Source: Epiperipatus broadwayi
Lineage: Eukaryota > Onychophora > Udeonychophora > Euonychophora > Peripatidae
Length of the DNA stretch: 64,000 nt
NCBI GenBank assembly: GCA_028023455.1
Contig: JAQFVV010006200.1
Span: 6,024,506 to 6,088,505 of the forward strand
Direction: 5' to 3'
A program made the translations under genes and the position numbers. The notes below the pieces were generated by a model that did no database searches, was not told the DNA's origin, and was given only the letters and a program-made list of their open reading frames with translations. Of this stretch, positions 12,380 through 25,149 are shown in pieces (position 1 is the first letter of the stretch; each line of letters opens with the position of its first letter).

Positions 12380-13900
12380 TGATCTTTTAATTTTTCTGTT
12401 GAGATATTTTTAGGTTTTATTTATCTTGCCCTCAGGATAATCAATGCTTTTGCTGGTTTTAATTAGAAAGAAATCTGCTGTGCTATTGTTTGTTTTGTTG
12501 TTTTTTTTTTTACATTCGTTAATTACATTCTTTTGGAATTTTTCTATAATTAATTTATTATCTATCACTGACCGATGCTTTTAAATTTTCAAAGACAAAA
12601 GGGAATAAAATTATTTTAACTTTAATTAATTATTGCATCAGATTTTGTTAGAATTATTATTTAACGAAATTTAAACTAAGCAATAAATACGAACTTTATA
12701 AATTCAAAATAAATGATTAATATTACACAAAATTTATTTAACTAAAAGAAATCTAAATTATATTATTTTATCCGTATTTATTGCCTTTAATTTGAGATCG
12801 AAATGTGTGCGTGTTTATGTTGAATTCTACATATATTTATACATTTTTAATATTGTTACACACACAATTCGATACCAAAAAGTTTAAATTTGGGTGGGAT
12901 AGACCGGTCAGTGAGAGACGACAGAAAAAGGTGAAATTTAAGATTCGAATACGAATCTTACTGTTTCAGTATGTGTGTAAAAATCAATATATAACTAGAT
13001 TTTTTCTGCGTAATAATCTATATATAATTTCACATAGTGTAACCAAGCAACAAGTAATTAAAACTGACAGCGCAAATTAAAATGTTATCTTGAAAAAGTC
13101 TGCAAAATCTTTAAATTTATATGTATATATATTGAAATGATCATGATATTGTTTCAGCATATTTCACCTACATCCGTTTCTATCATAAATATATATCAAG
13201 ACCACTAAAGTGCATAGAAAAAAAAAAAGAAAAATATAATTAATGACTTTCAAACCATTATTATATCTTCGGAACAAATCAATCTTCACACATTGCTCCT
13301 GAAGATATTACAAAAAATACTTTACTGTATAAAATAAAAATATTTATTAAAACATTATTATCTAAAGGTACTGGTTTATTTTGTCACATTCAATCAAAGA
13401 ATGTAGTATATCAATGTAGCAATTGCATATCTATACAAAAAATGCAAGAAAGCTGAAAATTTAGCAAAATATGTGAATAAACAACAACAACAAAAAAAAT
13501 CTATTTAATATAACAAAATTTTAAAAAAAGATATTGGATAATAAATAATTTTTGTTTCACATTTTTTAAAAATATTATTTATTATTTATGCATATGTGCA
13601 GGTGTATTTTAATAATAATAAAAAAGGACAAATTATTTACTCTCATGATATGCCATAATAGAAATTTTTTTGGAGATGGACACTCCCAAGTTTTTCTTTA
13701 TTATTAGATTATTTCTTCTATATACAAGATGAGATAATAATTAATTAATATAAATTCATAGCAGTTTCATAAATTTTATACTACATAAACTATTTTAATT
13801 ACTTTTTCAAATTTGAATAATTAATAACGTATCTTGTGTTGGAAGATAGAAGCTTATTTTTTTAAAAAAACTATTATAAGATCAATACATTGCACAGGCT
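12380..13900. other. A+T-rich DNA with one lysine-rich frame
   Basis: Mostly simple sequence. An open frame at 12805-13080 (+, 91 codons) contains FKFGWDRPVSERRQKKVKFK. It sits partly in a less A+T-rich patch around 12890-12960 that also carries the perfect palindrome GATTCGAATACGAATC. No known domain is seen, and the frame may be fortuitous. Confidence 0.3.
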
Positions 13901-13925
13901 TAAACCTGCATTTATATATGTAATA

Positions 13926-14046
13926 TATGCAGGATTCGAACTCAGACTTTCACACAACCCACTACTCTCACTGCCATCTCATATTGCTGACCCATGACAC
14001 TGAGAGTAATGGGTCGTATGAAAGTCTGAGTTCGAATCCCGTATTA
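13926..14046. repeat. Small palindrome carrying a tRNA-like B box at each end
   Basis: The left arm (about 13930-13970) reads GGATTCGAACTCAGACTTTC and then ACACAACCCACTACTCTCA. The right arm (about 13998-14040) is its inverse, ending GAAAGTCTGAGTTCGAATCC. GAGTTCGAATCC is a good RNA polymerase III B-box match (consensus GGTTCGANTCC), so each arm looks like the 3' half of a tRNA-derived SINE. Two such ends now face outwards around a loop of about 25-30 bases. There is no A box. Confidence 0.65.
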
Positions 14047-14365
14047 TAAGATCAATAAAAGCATTCCAAATTTGAAATATTTTAAAATGTTAATTACTAG
14101 AGAATGCATAGAATAAAACTGTAAAGATTACTCACAAGGTTTTGTGTTCTTCTTTACATTGCAAGATGATTCTTCATCTTTGCTACCATCTAACAATTTT
14201 CTTTTTGCTTTTTCAATGATAAATACCAAAAGATATGCCACATAATTTCATTGGCATTGAATAATAAGTAGAATGGTTTCCATAAAGAATGAGCAAGAAT
14301 GACAATCAAATATTCAAGAAGAAATCAAGACAGAAATGTCAGATAAATATCAAACTTATAAAAAA

Positions 14366-14690
14366 TGTAATTGCAAATATAGGGGATTTGAACTCAAACT
14401 TTCAAGCAGCCTTCAACTATCCACACTATCTCACACTACCCATACACATGACCACACACATATAGAAAATATAAATAATCACCAATATAGATATTTCATG
14501 CTGAACCAGCACTCATCAGTTGGTACAGATTATCATCTTACACACACATATATATAATCAGTGCTCAGTTTATATTAAGATAGCAAATCTTTATATTTTA
14601 ATGGACAGACTTCAATCTACTCCAACCTCCAACTCTTCAGCCATCCATACCATTGAAAATGTGATGATAGAATGACCAATTGTAAATTAC
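14366..14690 (-). repeat. Family B interspersed repeat (SINE-like)
   Basis: The copy begins with GGGGATTTGAACTCAAACTT (14382), the inverse of a B-box-like motif. It then runs through CAGCACTCATCAGTTGGTAC (14507), a TATA-rich stretch, and GTGCTCAGTTTATATTAAGA. It ends with the CTCCAACTCTTCAGCCATCC-type block followed by AAAATGTGATGATAGAATG. The same order of blocks recurs at 30820-31110, and the CAGTTGG core at 46400 and 47420. Read on the minus strand, the pol III-type box lies at the far end. No coding is evident. Confidence 0.65.
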
Positions 14691-15567
14691 AAATTTTAAG
14701 TAATAAAAATAATATTTGAAAAACTATGTAATTAAATATTTATTATTAATTCGAGAGTTAATTATTTATTTATTTTATTGTTTTATTATTTAAATTACAA
14801 ATGTTAATATTATGTATTTGAAGTTTGCATACACGCATTGATTAATGTGTACAGAATATATTGTGATGTCTGACGATTAAGTATTTTAATTTAAATTATT
14901 CTAATAATTAAAACAAAATTTTGATTAAAAATAAAAAATTATATTATAAATATGTCTCCCTTTTACATTATCTTTTTAAAATCAATACTCCACACACACA
15001 TATATATTTACAATATGAATGCTAATTGTAAAATAACGTGTATGTTTTAGATTAAACAGACAATTTTATAAATTACTGTTTTCTTTGACCATTGCATTTA
15101 ATAAAATAAATAATCAAGACCAGCACTATAATGCATACTAAAACATAGATATATTTTACATCTAATTGTGTCATAATGTTAATTCACATCTTATGGCATA
15201 GAGTTGTCCGAATTAAAAAGAAAACAATAGTATTATTTTTGTTTGTTTTTTGGTCAACAAAAATTGATAATCAAATTATTGACCAAGATATTTCCTTGAT
15301 ATAACAAAATAGTCTTAATCTATTAATGCGTACAGATTTAACATATTGTAAGGGGTAGCTTATAACGCAATTATTCCTGCCAAGATTAGCCCACTTATTA
15401 AATCAAATCCATTTGAAACTTGCACTAATAATGGGGAGATTATTTATTTATTATTAACACATATATACATGTATAACACATATATATTTATTTACATTCA
15501 CAGTGAATTAGGGAAGTCACAATAAATTATTATTTTGTAACAAATCATTTATTACAACCAATATTAA
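14691..15567. other. A+T-rich DNA without a supported feature
   Basis: No gene, RNA or repeat boundary is visible apart from short CA/TA tracts near 14990 and 15460. Confidence 0.5.
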
Positions 15568-15831
15568 ACAAAGGCAAAACTCTCCATACAGTAGGGCCAC
15601 CCTAAGATCTAGGTGCAGTGCTCTCAGATCCAAGGCTTGATGGCCACAAGCCAGAAACTAGTCTGGGGATATTGGATGAGTAGGCACTAGATAGGGATTT
15701 TATGCACAAGCCTTCTGGCATCCATTGATTACTCTGTTTGGCACAGGGTGGCACTACTGTGTGGAGAGTTTTGCCTTTGTTTACAACAATTATGTGCTAG
15801 TATAGAGAAGGTGATCATGTGATGTTTAGTT
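15568..15831. repeat. Family A palindromic repeat, complete-looking copy
   Basis: Both ends carry inverted versions of the same terminus: AAAGGCAAAACTCTCCATAC at 15570 and GTGTGGAGAGTTTTGCCTTT at 15759-15778. The body contains CCTAAGATCTAGGTGCAGTG, then the GATGAGTAGGCACTAGAT block, then CATCCATTGATTACTCTG, all inverted relative to the 9555 copy. The outer flank GATCATGTGATGTTTA follows at 15811. This is the clearest view of a unit with terminal inverted repeats of about 35 bases. It has no transposase and so looks non-autonomous. Confidence 0.8.
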
Positions 15832-17930
15832 TTACAACCAATATTATAGGAAATGATATCGTATATGTATAAGCTATTTGATTGATAAACTTTAACGGAT
15901 TGTTTTTAAATTTAATTGAACAATAGTGGAACGTAATTTGTAGTGAAGTGACTGAGAGATAACGTGAGGTCAAGTTTGGTAGCCATAGAAACAGAGTGTG
16001 AAGATAAAACTATGATTTTATTATTATTTTTTTATCAATAAATTGTATTTAAACAATAGGCAGTCATGTCAATCCTACAGCAAATGAAGATCTGAATGTG
16101 TGGTGAAACATAAGCACTGGACGGCATAAAAACAGAAACCTTTTAAAAATCGTTCTTCTTGTCAACAATACTTGGCTACAATAATATAACAGCAATTAAA
16201 TTAAAATTTCAAACATCAAAATGGAGTTTTGTTTTTTCTTTTACTTGAATTATACAAGTTATTAAAATCAAATATTGTACCTTAAATTTTGTCAAATTCA
16301 GCAGAAAAAGTGAGAAATGAAAAGTAAGAACAATTTACAGATTTTTGGGATAATTAAATCAAGTTCTGATCGTGACTGAAAGAATTTTAATATTTTAAAT
16401 CTTTTCAAAAAAAATAAAAAACGAAAATTAATTCTGCTAATAATAGAAAGCAAAAATGAAATAATTCTTTTAATATATATATATATGTAAAATTTCTTCT
16501 ATATCACTAACATAATTTACGATTAAAAATAATTATTTAATGGTACTTTAAGATGAAGATGGGGTAAAGGAAAATGTGCTATTGTGAGATCACGTTCTTC
16601 CCTAATATGTTGGCATAAGGCCTCTATTTTCATTCTACTTTATTGTAACATGCAAGAAGATGCCTGCAATCCAAAATAAGCATGCACAGAGATATTTAAA
16701 GGTGAATCAGCTAAGGATCAATGTGTTTACTATACAGGATGTCAGGAGACACCCCTGCAAAATCTTTCCTTGCCAAGGAAAATGATTTGCTGAGCTAAAC
16801 TGCTGTTAGAAAGTAATACGCTTAAACCATCAACTACTACTACTACTACTAGGACGATTTTATGGACTTTGTCCCATGTATTATTTTGATCAAGAAGTTA
16901 ATGTTATAAATTTTTGTTTGATTTTTCTTTTATCTGTGTTATATTTTCATACTCTGATGGGGCACTTCACAGTCTATGCTGCTAGAAATTTTGTTTTTTA
17001 GAATTAGCAGATAAGAAAAGGGGGTGATTAACTTAGTTTTTTTTTTATTGTAAATAAAATCTAGGTCAGCTCAGTTTCCCACCTGCTTCACATCAGGTTA
17101 TCAATGTATACATTAAGGTAAGATTCCCATTTATTTTTACAGACTAAATCACAACACTTGATTAAGACCATATCTATATTTTTTCAGGGTGATTTACTAA
17201 TCAACTAGTGTAAAATCCTATACCTATTATATATATATTTAAACTTAGATTGGAGGGACTTAAACCAAATAGATTGCTTTGCGGAAATCAATAGATGTTT
17301 AATTTAGCTAGTCAGCATCACAATTATTTTAAATCATTAATGTTTATTTTTCTTGTACAGTTCATGATTTGTAAATAATGAGTGTCATAGATGGATTTCT
17401 ACCATGGGGTAAAAGAGTATGGCTCTAGAGAATTATTAGCTAACAGAATGGTAGAAATTCATGTGTGACACATGTATATATTATTTTTTTATTATTACTA
17501 TTATTATAATAGTTTATTTCAATTTCATTTATCATTGTCAATAAATGTTAAAGAGTTTATATTATTCTGGTCTCTGGTTTATTGAGTTGTCCTGACATTC
17601 AACAAACAATTATACATGCACACACACCTACTTCATTATCATATAATAGTTTTATAGTAAATCAAATATTTTAAGTGCTAGTTGTAACTTATATAGAGGT
17701 GCAGGAGTTGCTTTGTGTATCTATTCATATCTTTTAAGGGAGTCAATGGCAATATTCTCCCTGGACTCGAATATTAGGGCATAATGGAATCAAAAAGGGA
17801 TAAAAAGTGGATGAACTAATTTAAATTACAGCTGATATTAGATAGGTATAGAGCTAGTCAATTAAAAGTACATGAAATTATTGGTTAGACATTTCATCAA
17901 GTTTTCATCAGCATCCTACCCAAAGACCGA
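15832..17930. other. A+T-rich DNA with a CTA microsatellite
   Basis: No exon or RNA gene can be supported. A short perfect trinucleotide tract of TAC/CTA units lies at about 16833-16851. The patches at 16560-16830 and 17380-17460 are less A+T-rich but closed in all frames. Confidence 0.45.
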
Positions 17931-18164
17931 CCATAGTTAGATGTGACTTTTTCTCTTTCCAAGCCTGGTAGAATCCTGTGGATTGTATCATCAGGGGCAA
18001 TAAATCAGAGCATATTGAGCCATAGTCTCCAGACTGCTACATCTGCATAGCATCACAGTCTACAGGTTATTTTTAGTTGGTTACATCTGGCGTGTGGGTA
18101 GGATCGTATCCAAATTTATTTACTGTCCATTACAATATTGATAGTGTATAATCATCAGATGTAC

Positions 18165-18235
18165 CCTAAAACATCACATGATCATCTTTTCTTATTGTTG
18201 AACTAGGTGGCACTATTGTGTGGAAAAATTTGAAG
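18165..18235. repeat. Worn terminal piece of family A
   Basis: ACATCACATGATCATC (18172) followed by GGTGGCACTATTGTGTGGA matches the flank-plus-terminus order of family A (compare 9965 and 15750). The internal block is missing. The less A+T-rich stretch at 17930-18160 just before it may be the eroded body or an unrelated repeat. Confidence 0.5.
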
Positions 18236-19965
18236 ATATACACTAGATATATACTCTATTTCATTGTGTTTTTTTTTCTTAATTAAGTTTATAATTAGCA
18301 ATATATTTTTGTTTTCCTGTGCCTGAGATATCTTATTGTCTCATAAATGTGGAAGAGTTCATTAATAGAGTGGCCAGACATAAGTCTACTAGAACCCATA
18401 AGTCAATACCAAGCTAGAACTATGTAGGTAGCTAAAATAAATAATGATGTTAAAGTGAGAATTGCAGAGCTATATCATTGTAGATACAATATAATTAGGA
18501 CATAACAATCCTATTATTTTTATACCTTATCTTGAATTAATAAACAATCATAAAACCTAAGTTGTTGTTTATTGGTTAATCTTAAGTAGTAAAAACTTTA
18601 AGATAACATACAGACATCTTTGCTGCTAGAATAAATATAAATATGTAGAGCAAATCATCATGTGTTATATGCTATGCATTCATGCTTAATCTCATACATT
18701 TTATACATATATACCCATCTTAATTTATATATATATAAAGCTATCCTAAATTAAATATAAATATATATAACAGTGATATTGATTTCAGTAATACATTTTT
18801 TAAAATAAGTTATTAACACAATATTGCATAATGTATTTAGTTCAAGTATGTTACAAGAAAATAAATAACTTTATTTTAGTTGCTTTAATTGTATTACTTT
18901 ATAATATATAAGCATCCACACAATATAACCAAAAACACACATAAAGTAATTAGGATCTTAGTAATATTTAATCTTCCTTACATAGATATAATCAAAGTTG
19001 ATTAAGAAAATCTTCCGATTTCATTCCAATACCACTTATCACTTCAGGCATTAAGTTCTATTCAATAATTTGTTGTGTTGTTATTTAATGTTATAATATT
19101 GAATTTCAAAAATCTTACACTTTTCACTTTTCAGCAAAAAAAACTTTTATTATAGATTACAGTTTCGACTGTTATAATAAATTATATTATATATACAAGC
19201 CTCTGTATATCTTTTCTTTTAGTATGAAAATATAGACTAGATCTGATTTATCTATATTTGAGATACATATATTCATCTTTCTGCATATGAAACAAAGGTA
19301 ATAGTATTTAAATAAATCAGATGACTAGTCAATTATAGACCTTCATAAAGTATTACATCATACAGATCTCAAATCCAAAATATGCCCTCTCCTATTTCTA
19401 TTCATATTGCACATGTGCCTTAAACAAAATAAGTAGTGCTTGATGAACTAGTCTGGGCAGAATGTCAGTGTATATTAACAACAACAAAAAAATAGTGGCA
19501 GCTGATGATGAAACTTTAATAAGTTGTAATCACCACTGATCTCAAGGTCCTCTAACAAACAAATGAATTTATAAGAAGGTTAATTTGAAGATAAAATACA
19601 TACTTAATTAGGTGTGTAATCACATCACAAAGTTGCACCTATACCATTACAATATATATCTCATTATTTGATTGAGTCACTGCATCTATAATATCACCAT
19701 CTAAAGTTTCACTCTACTACTTTTGATAAAAATATATAATAAATAATAAAATTAGAAATCAGTACAAAAAAAAAAATTATTATTCTGTCATTTAGATATA
19801 TCTTTTGCGTTACATTGTCAATTTTCATTACACCTGCGCAAAAAGTAAATGTATAAAATATATATAATTTTAACATTGTACAAGCAGTTACAAATGCAAG
19901 ATATATTTACCTCCCTTCCCCCTTTACTTTATTTAAAATTGTTCTTTCCTTTTAAAAATTAATTT
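18236..19965. other. A+T-rich DNA without a supported feature
   Basis: Simple sequence, TATA strings and short T- and A-runs. No gene-like composition was found. Confidence 0.5.
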
Positions 19966-19969
19966 AGTT

Positions 19970-20115
19970 TATCTTACGGCTATGAATATGAAGCTATAAA
20001 TGTCTAGAAAGCGCTCAGCTGTCAAGTATTTTATCGATTCATATAAGTATTTATTATAGCTTCTCTTTCGAGTGCCTCATCACACTTGTAATTTTATTAA
20101 AGCTTTATAAGAATT
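19970..20115. repeat. Repeat with the conserved AAGCGCT box, copy 1
   Basis: CTATGAATATGAAGCTATAA followed by TCTAGAAAGCGCTCAGC (about 20005-20022) recurs, mutated, at 25180-25230 as CTATGAATATGAGGTTAAAA and CTTCGAAAGCGCTAAGC. Downstream, TTATAGCTTC is the inverse of part of the first motif, so the unit can fold on itself. A short structured RNA or the terminus of a retroelement is possible. The hammerhead core CUGAUGA is not present. Confidence 0.45.
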
Positions 20116-20150
20116 TATTTAGGTGTACTTTTTATATATAGACAATTTCT

Positions 20151-20258
20151 ATTGTTAGCCGAGAGGTCATCGCACCTGCCTTGCAAGCAAGTAGTTGGTT
20201 GCAGACGGGTGAGGGTTCGCGTCCCGGCAGATGCTATGACATATGAGGGAAAAAAAAG
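20151..20258 (+). repeat. tRNA-derived SINE with TGACATATGA tail
   Basis: A box: TTAGCCGAGAGGTCA (20155-20169). B box: GGGTTCGCGTCCC (20213-20225). The head is about 85 bases and has an extended variable region between GCAAGCAAG and the B box, like a class II tRNA. It is followed by GCTATGACATATGAGG and an A-run. A second copy lies inverted at 47950-48058. There is no LINE-like body, so the unit is essentially a tRNA head, a 16-base tail and poly-A. It is non-coding and expected to depend on a partner LINE or similar RT for mobility. Confidence 0.8.
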
Positions 20259-20936
20259 TGATTTCTTTGAAAATCTTTTAGTAATCTTTTACAAGTGATT
20301 TTTAAAATTTTTTAAATCCAATCATAAAAAAATGAAATATTTAAACGGAAGTCCATCTCCGATAATGCGCTATTTCTTAAATATTATAACTCTCCGCATA
20401 CTCTGCCGGTAAGAATGTAAAAAACTTTCGGCGCTTTATAATAATAGGTTTACAATCATAAAAAAACTAAAATTTTGTAAGCACAATTTTAAAAAAAAAG
20501 CATTTTTGAAATGTTCTTTTATTTATTCTATTTTCATCGCTTGTTTTTGTTTTAATTAAACAGAAATATTTTAACGATGGATGTGCATACAATATTGTAT
20601 CTGTGTTTGTATGTGTATTAACACATTTTAAAAACAATTATATTAAAAATTTTGAAATTTTTTTTATTACATATATTATTCACTTGATATATAGTAAATA
20701 TTATTATTCACAGATCCACATCAATCACAAGGGCTTTGGAATTACTTACCATGAATATGATTATACTACAGTAATTGAAATCTTCAAAAAAAAAATTTGA
20801 AGATTTAAATTGTAATGAATATATTGGTTTAAAATATAATAATTAAAGAAAATATTGTTAATGCATAAATATAAAATAATTATATACTGTATAATGAGAA
20901 TATTATAAAGTATATAATGTATATATAAATATTAAT
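20259..20936. other. A+T-rich DNA without a supported feature
   Basis: A less A+T-rich patch at 20345-20440 contains short CpG-bearing phrases but no open frame or RNA structure that can be named. The remainder is simple sequence. Confidence 0.45.
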
Positions 20937-21598
20937 CAAAATACTCTAGAGTAAATATTTACTAAGGCAATAAACCTCAAGAGTCGCTTGAAAATGCGAT
21001 GGTAGGGACCTCTACAGGTCTTAACCACAAGCTTACGCTTTGGAAGAAAACAGGGGAACCCTTCTTTACTTCAACCAAAACATTCAATATGCCTATGCCA
21101 TCTTGAATTGCAATCAACTGTTAATATTTAAATCTCATTAAAATCCCAATAACAGTAACATTCCCACATGAATGGCCAATTTTCCACAAATTATGAATAC
21201 TCATACAATTACATAGTTTATTCAACACATTGTGATATTTATAAATACGACTCTTTAATTTTTCTTTTTTTCAAACCATTTTCCACATGTAAAATAAAAT
21301 CACTATCAGAACAGAAATCTCCATTAGAAATCATGTTTTACATGTGGAAAATGACTTGAAGAAAGGAAAAATTAAAAAGTCCTACTTTATAAGTATTATA
21401 GATAATGTGTTGAAGAAATAATGTAATTGTACGAGTATTTATAATTTGTGGAAAGTTGGTCATTCATGTGGGAACATTGATTGCTATTCAAGATGATGCA
21501 AAATGTCATAAGCTGGCTATAGCAAAGATTTTATTTTTATTTTATATAGGCATACTGAATTTTTTTAGTATTTATTCTAGAGTATTTTGATTATTAAA
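20937..21598. repeat. 0.66-kb foldback element
   Basis: The ends are inverted: AATACTCTAGAGTAAATA at the left and TATTCTAGAGTATTTT at the right (21583-21598). Internally, CCCACATGAATGGCCAA (21164) is answered by TTGGTCATTCATGTGGG (21456-21472), and CCATTTTCCACATGTAAAA (21278) by TTTTACATGTGGAAAATG near 21335-21353. The axis is near 21315. A G+C-richer segment at 20985-21060 with no inverse partner lies near the left end. No domain is recognisable in either arm. It lies directly beside the Penelope-like fragments and could be a non-autonomous partner. Confidence 0.7.
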
Positions 21599-21639
21599 TT
21601 TATTTCCTTTGATATATATATATATTGTAATAACAATAA

Positions 21640-22778
21640 AAACAAAAAAACATATAACAGTAATTAAATATTATATACAGTCTTTCAATCCACAGAAGTA
21701 CTTTTGGTTAATTTCTTAACCCTCCTCAATTGCCATTAAATTAAAAAAACATATTGGAAGCTAACATCATCAACTCAAATCCCATGAATCCTGAATTTTA
21801 ACATTAGCAGCTTGTCTATTAATTATATTCATTTTAATTTCATTTATTAAAATTGCCTCCTTAATTTTTCTTTTACTATGGGATCTCGCTTCATGAAGAA
21901 TCTTAACACTTTCAATATCAAACTTAAATTTATATTTACATGTCTTTTCATGATCCAAGAAAACTGAAGCAGTCATTAAATCATTATTATTTTTACTTTT
22001 CATATGCTTGTATAACAAATCATGCTTCTTTAATCTTTTTTCAATACTGCACCTCGATTCACCTATATATTAACATACATCCACAAAAAATTTGATACAC
22101 AACATTACTTTTCTGCTTGACAGGTATAATATTTTTAGAATTATTCACTAATTTATTAATGTTATTTGTAATACAAAATGAAACATTAAACACATCCTTA
22201 TATATATCCTTAAAAAAATTTCACTTGAGTATTTGAAATATATGGAATAGATATCCATTTTTTATTATCAATCTTCAACTCCTTTAAATCATTATAATTC
22301 TTTTTAAATTGACATAAAAGTATTTTAATCTGTTCAATGTTATAACCAACTTTAAGCATTTTCTTGGCAAATACCTCAATATTTTTTAATTTATCACACT
22401 GATAATGACATAATTTTTTATTATGAAACCAAAAAAGATCTAAAATTTGCCATCTTATGCATAATTAGTACTTTTGATTTACAATTTATATCCCCTTTTT
22501 TGCAATGGTTGGATTATTAATTTATAACTTAAACTATTATCTTTTCTAATAATTAAATCCAAATACTTAATACTTTTGTTCTGTTCCTTTTCAATAGTCC
22601 ATTTCAAGCCATTCAAATTATTTAACTCCTCTACCAGCAAATTTATAGTATTGTTATTTCCACAAACAAATACATCATCCATATACCTTTTCTAAATTTT
22701 GATATCTTTAAAAGTATACATATCTAAAATACTACTCTCATATGTAGAAAAAACAAAATTGCAAACTTGAGTAAGTTA
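21640..22778 (-). pseudogene. Penelope-like element fragment (RT thumb to GIY-YIG endonuclease), minus strand
   Basis: Reading leftwards, the segment opens at 22693-22670 with a YMDDVFV motif, the catalytic aspartate pair of reverse transcriptase. It continues through an LNGLKWTIEKEQ and IKYLDLII stretch, as expected after motif C in Penelope-like RTs. After several stops and frame changes, a second frame (22018-21770) holds KHMKSKNNNDLMTASVFLD and a basic C-terminus, which belong to the GIY-YIG endonuclease domain. The upstream GIY-YIG signature near 22070 is damaged. The RT fingers and palm before motif C are absent. The tail (about 21770-21640) ends in a TATATA tract and matches, inverted, the tail at 23560-23700. 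Penelope-like elements prime at internal or telomeric DNA ends and often leave inverted partial copies. This copy is inactive. Confidence 0.8.
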
Positions 22779-23700
22779 TAAATTAATAATCAAACCATTG
22801 CAAAAAAGGGGGTATATAAATTGTAAATCAAAAGTACTAATTATGCATAAGATGGCAAGTTTTAGATCTTTTTTGTTTCATAATGAAAAATTATGTCATT
22901 ACCAGTGTGATAAATTAAAAAATATTGAGATATTTGCCAAGGAATTGCTTGAAGTTGGTTATAAGATTGAACAGATTAATATTTCATGTCAATTTAAAAA
23001 GAATTTGAATGATTTAAAAGAGATGAAGATCATTAATAAAAAATGGAAATCTATTCCATATATTTCAAATACTCAAGTGAAATTTTTTTAAAGATAAATA
23101 TAAAAACATGTTTAATGTTTCATTTTGTGTTACAAATGATATTAATAAATTAATGAATAATTTTAAAACTCTTACCTGTCAAGCAGAAAAGTAATATTGT
23201 GTATCAATTTTTTTGTAGATGCATATTATCTTATATAGGTGAATCGAGGTGGAGTAGTAAAAAAAGATTAAAGAAGCATAAATCATTATACAAGCATGTA
23301 AAAAGTAAAAATAATAATGATGTAATGACAGCTTCAATTTTCTTGGATCATAAAAGAACATGCAAATATAAATTTGTTTGATATTGAAAGTGTTAAGATT
23401 CTTCATAAAAAGAGAAACCATAATAAAAGAAAAATTAAGGAGGCAATTTTAATAAATAGAAATAAAATGAATATAATTAATAGACAAGCTGCTAATGTTA
23501 AAATTCAGGATTCGTGGGATTGATGATGTTTGCTTCTGTTATGTTTTGAATTTAATGCAATTGAGAAGAGTTAAGGAATTAACCAAAAGTACTTTTGCAG
23601 ATTGAAAGACTATATATAATAGTTAATTACTGTTATATTTATTATTTTTATTGTTATTACAATAATTTTTAATTAATGGATATTTTATTTGTATATATAT
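22779..23700 (+). pseudogene. Penelope-like element fragment, plus strand, head to head with its partner
   Basis: This copy starts abruptly in the RT thumb region, where QKRGYINCKS corresponds to QKRGYKL of the minus-strand fragment. It stays open to 23091 with the conserved piece HKMASFRSFLFHNEKLCHYQ. After a frame break, 23199-23381 gives CILSYIGESRWSSKKRLKKH, which carries the YIG signature and the Ser/Arg/His pattern of GIY-YIG nucleases, and then MTASIFLDHKRTC. The coding part ends near 23523, followed by a tail with TTAACCAAAAGTACTTTTG and a final TATATA tract. It lacks RT motifs A to C. With the 21640-22778 fragment it forms an inverted pair separated by roughly 100 bases. Confidence 0.8.
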
Positions 23701-25139
23701 ATATAAAAGAATTGGATTTACAATGATTGTAAAATTGGGTAATAATTTGATAATTACAAAATATGCAATTTTTCTATTTAAGTCTTTAAGAAGATTGTTA
23801 AGTAATTAAAATGTAGATATTACTTAATAAAATGTAAACATTAAAAAAAAAGTATGAGGAAAAAGATAGTTTACTTAATATTGAATAAAATGCTATGTTA
23901 ACAGAAAGTGCAATATATTTTAAATGTAGCTATATCAATAAATAAAAAAACATGGTCATATTTTCATTTCTGTGTAATATATTAAAAAGAAAATATAATT
24001 CAAAAACCCATATCTAGCTGTCATTATATGTGATGGTTTAACATTCATATTAATTATTGTCAAAAACACTTTTTTTGGATTGAAATAATGGTTGTTGCTA
24101 AATAATCTATTTCAGTATTATTTATTTGTTTTTGTTTTTTTATGTAAAAAAAAAACAATAATATAATAAATTATTTCCATTTTATGGCAACATATATACA
24201 GAGATTAAAAAATTTATTTATATTATTAAAAATGCAAAGACTTTAAATTATCAAAAAAAAAAAATCTAGATAATTTTAAAACATTGTAGTGACATTCCTG
24301 TATTAAGACTGATATAATTTTTGAGCCGAGTATATAGATACATATATAATAAAGTGTCATATGATCTTTAAAGATGCTTATATTTGTAAAAAAAAAAATT
24401 AAAAAAAGATGAAAATAATAGCAGTAATTATTATGATATATAATTGTTATCTATTACAACTAAAATGCTTTTAACAATTTAATTAAATAGGTTTCTTCCA
24501 GCTATAGATGAGTGACTACTGAATATTCATTATGGTTATAGAGAATCAGAAAACCACTCTAAATGTACTTTTCCACTGCTAAATACATGAAAGGAAAAAA
24601 AAAGATATGAAGAAAGATATGATTTATTTCAATTTGATCTCAGATAATTTAGAAGATTTATGGCAGCATTTGAAAATAGCTGATTACTCATAAAAGTTTA
24701 TTTTTATTATATAATAACAAGATGGTATGAAAGAAAGATTGATGGTAAAAAAATCCAAATCATTTGAAATAAAAACTGGCATTAAACAAGAATGTATTGT
24801 AACCAATTGGCTACATAACTGCATTAAAAATAATTAGATAAGTTGGCAGCATGTTCCTTAGGTTTAATTTAGGGATATTTAATTAATAGGGAAAGTAGTA
24901 TTTCATTTTCCCATGTATATTTTTTTTATAATAATAAGGGGCTGAAATTAGATAAATATTTTATTTTCCTTCTCACATGATGGTAGGAATATTCTAGACA
25001 ATTTTTTTTAATAATTGTCAAAAGTTTTTTTAAAAATATAATATTCATCTTTTAATATGTTTTTCTATTTCTAAGAAGTAGACAAGTTGATCAATTTGTA
25101 TATATTAAAAATTGTTTTACATATGAAGATTAATTTGCA
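23701..25139. other. A+T-rich DNA without a supported feature
   Basis: Simple sequence with many poly-A and poly-T tracts. No coding or RNA signal can be supported. Confidence 0.5.
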
Positions 25140-25149
25140 TATATTAGCA

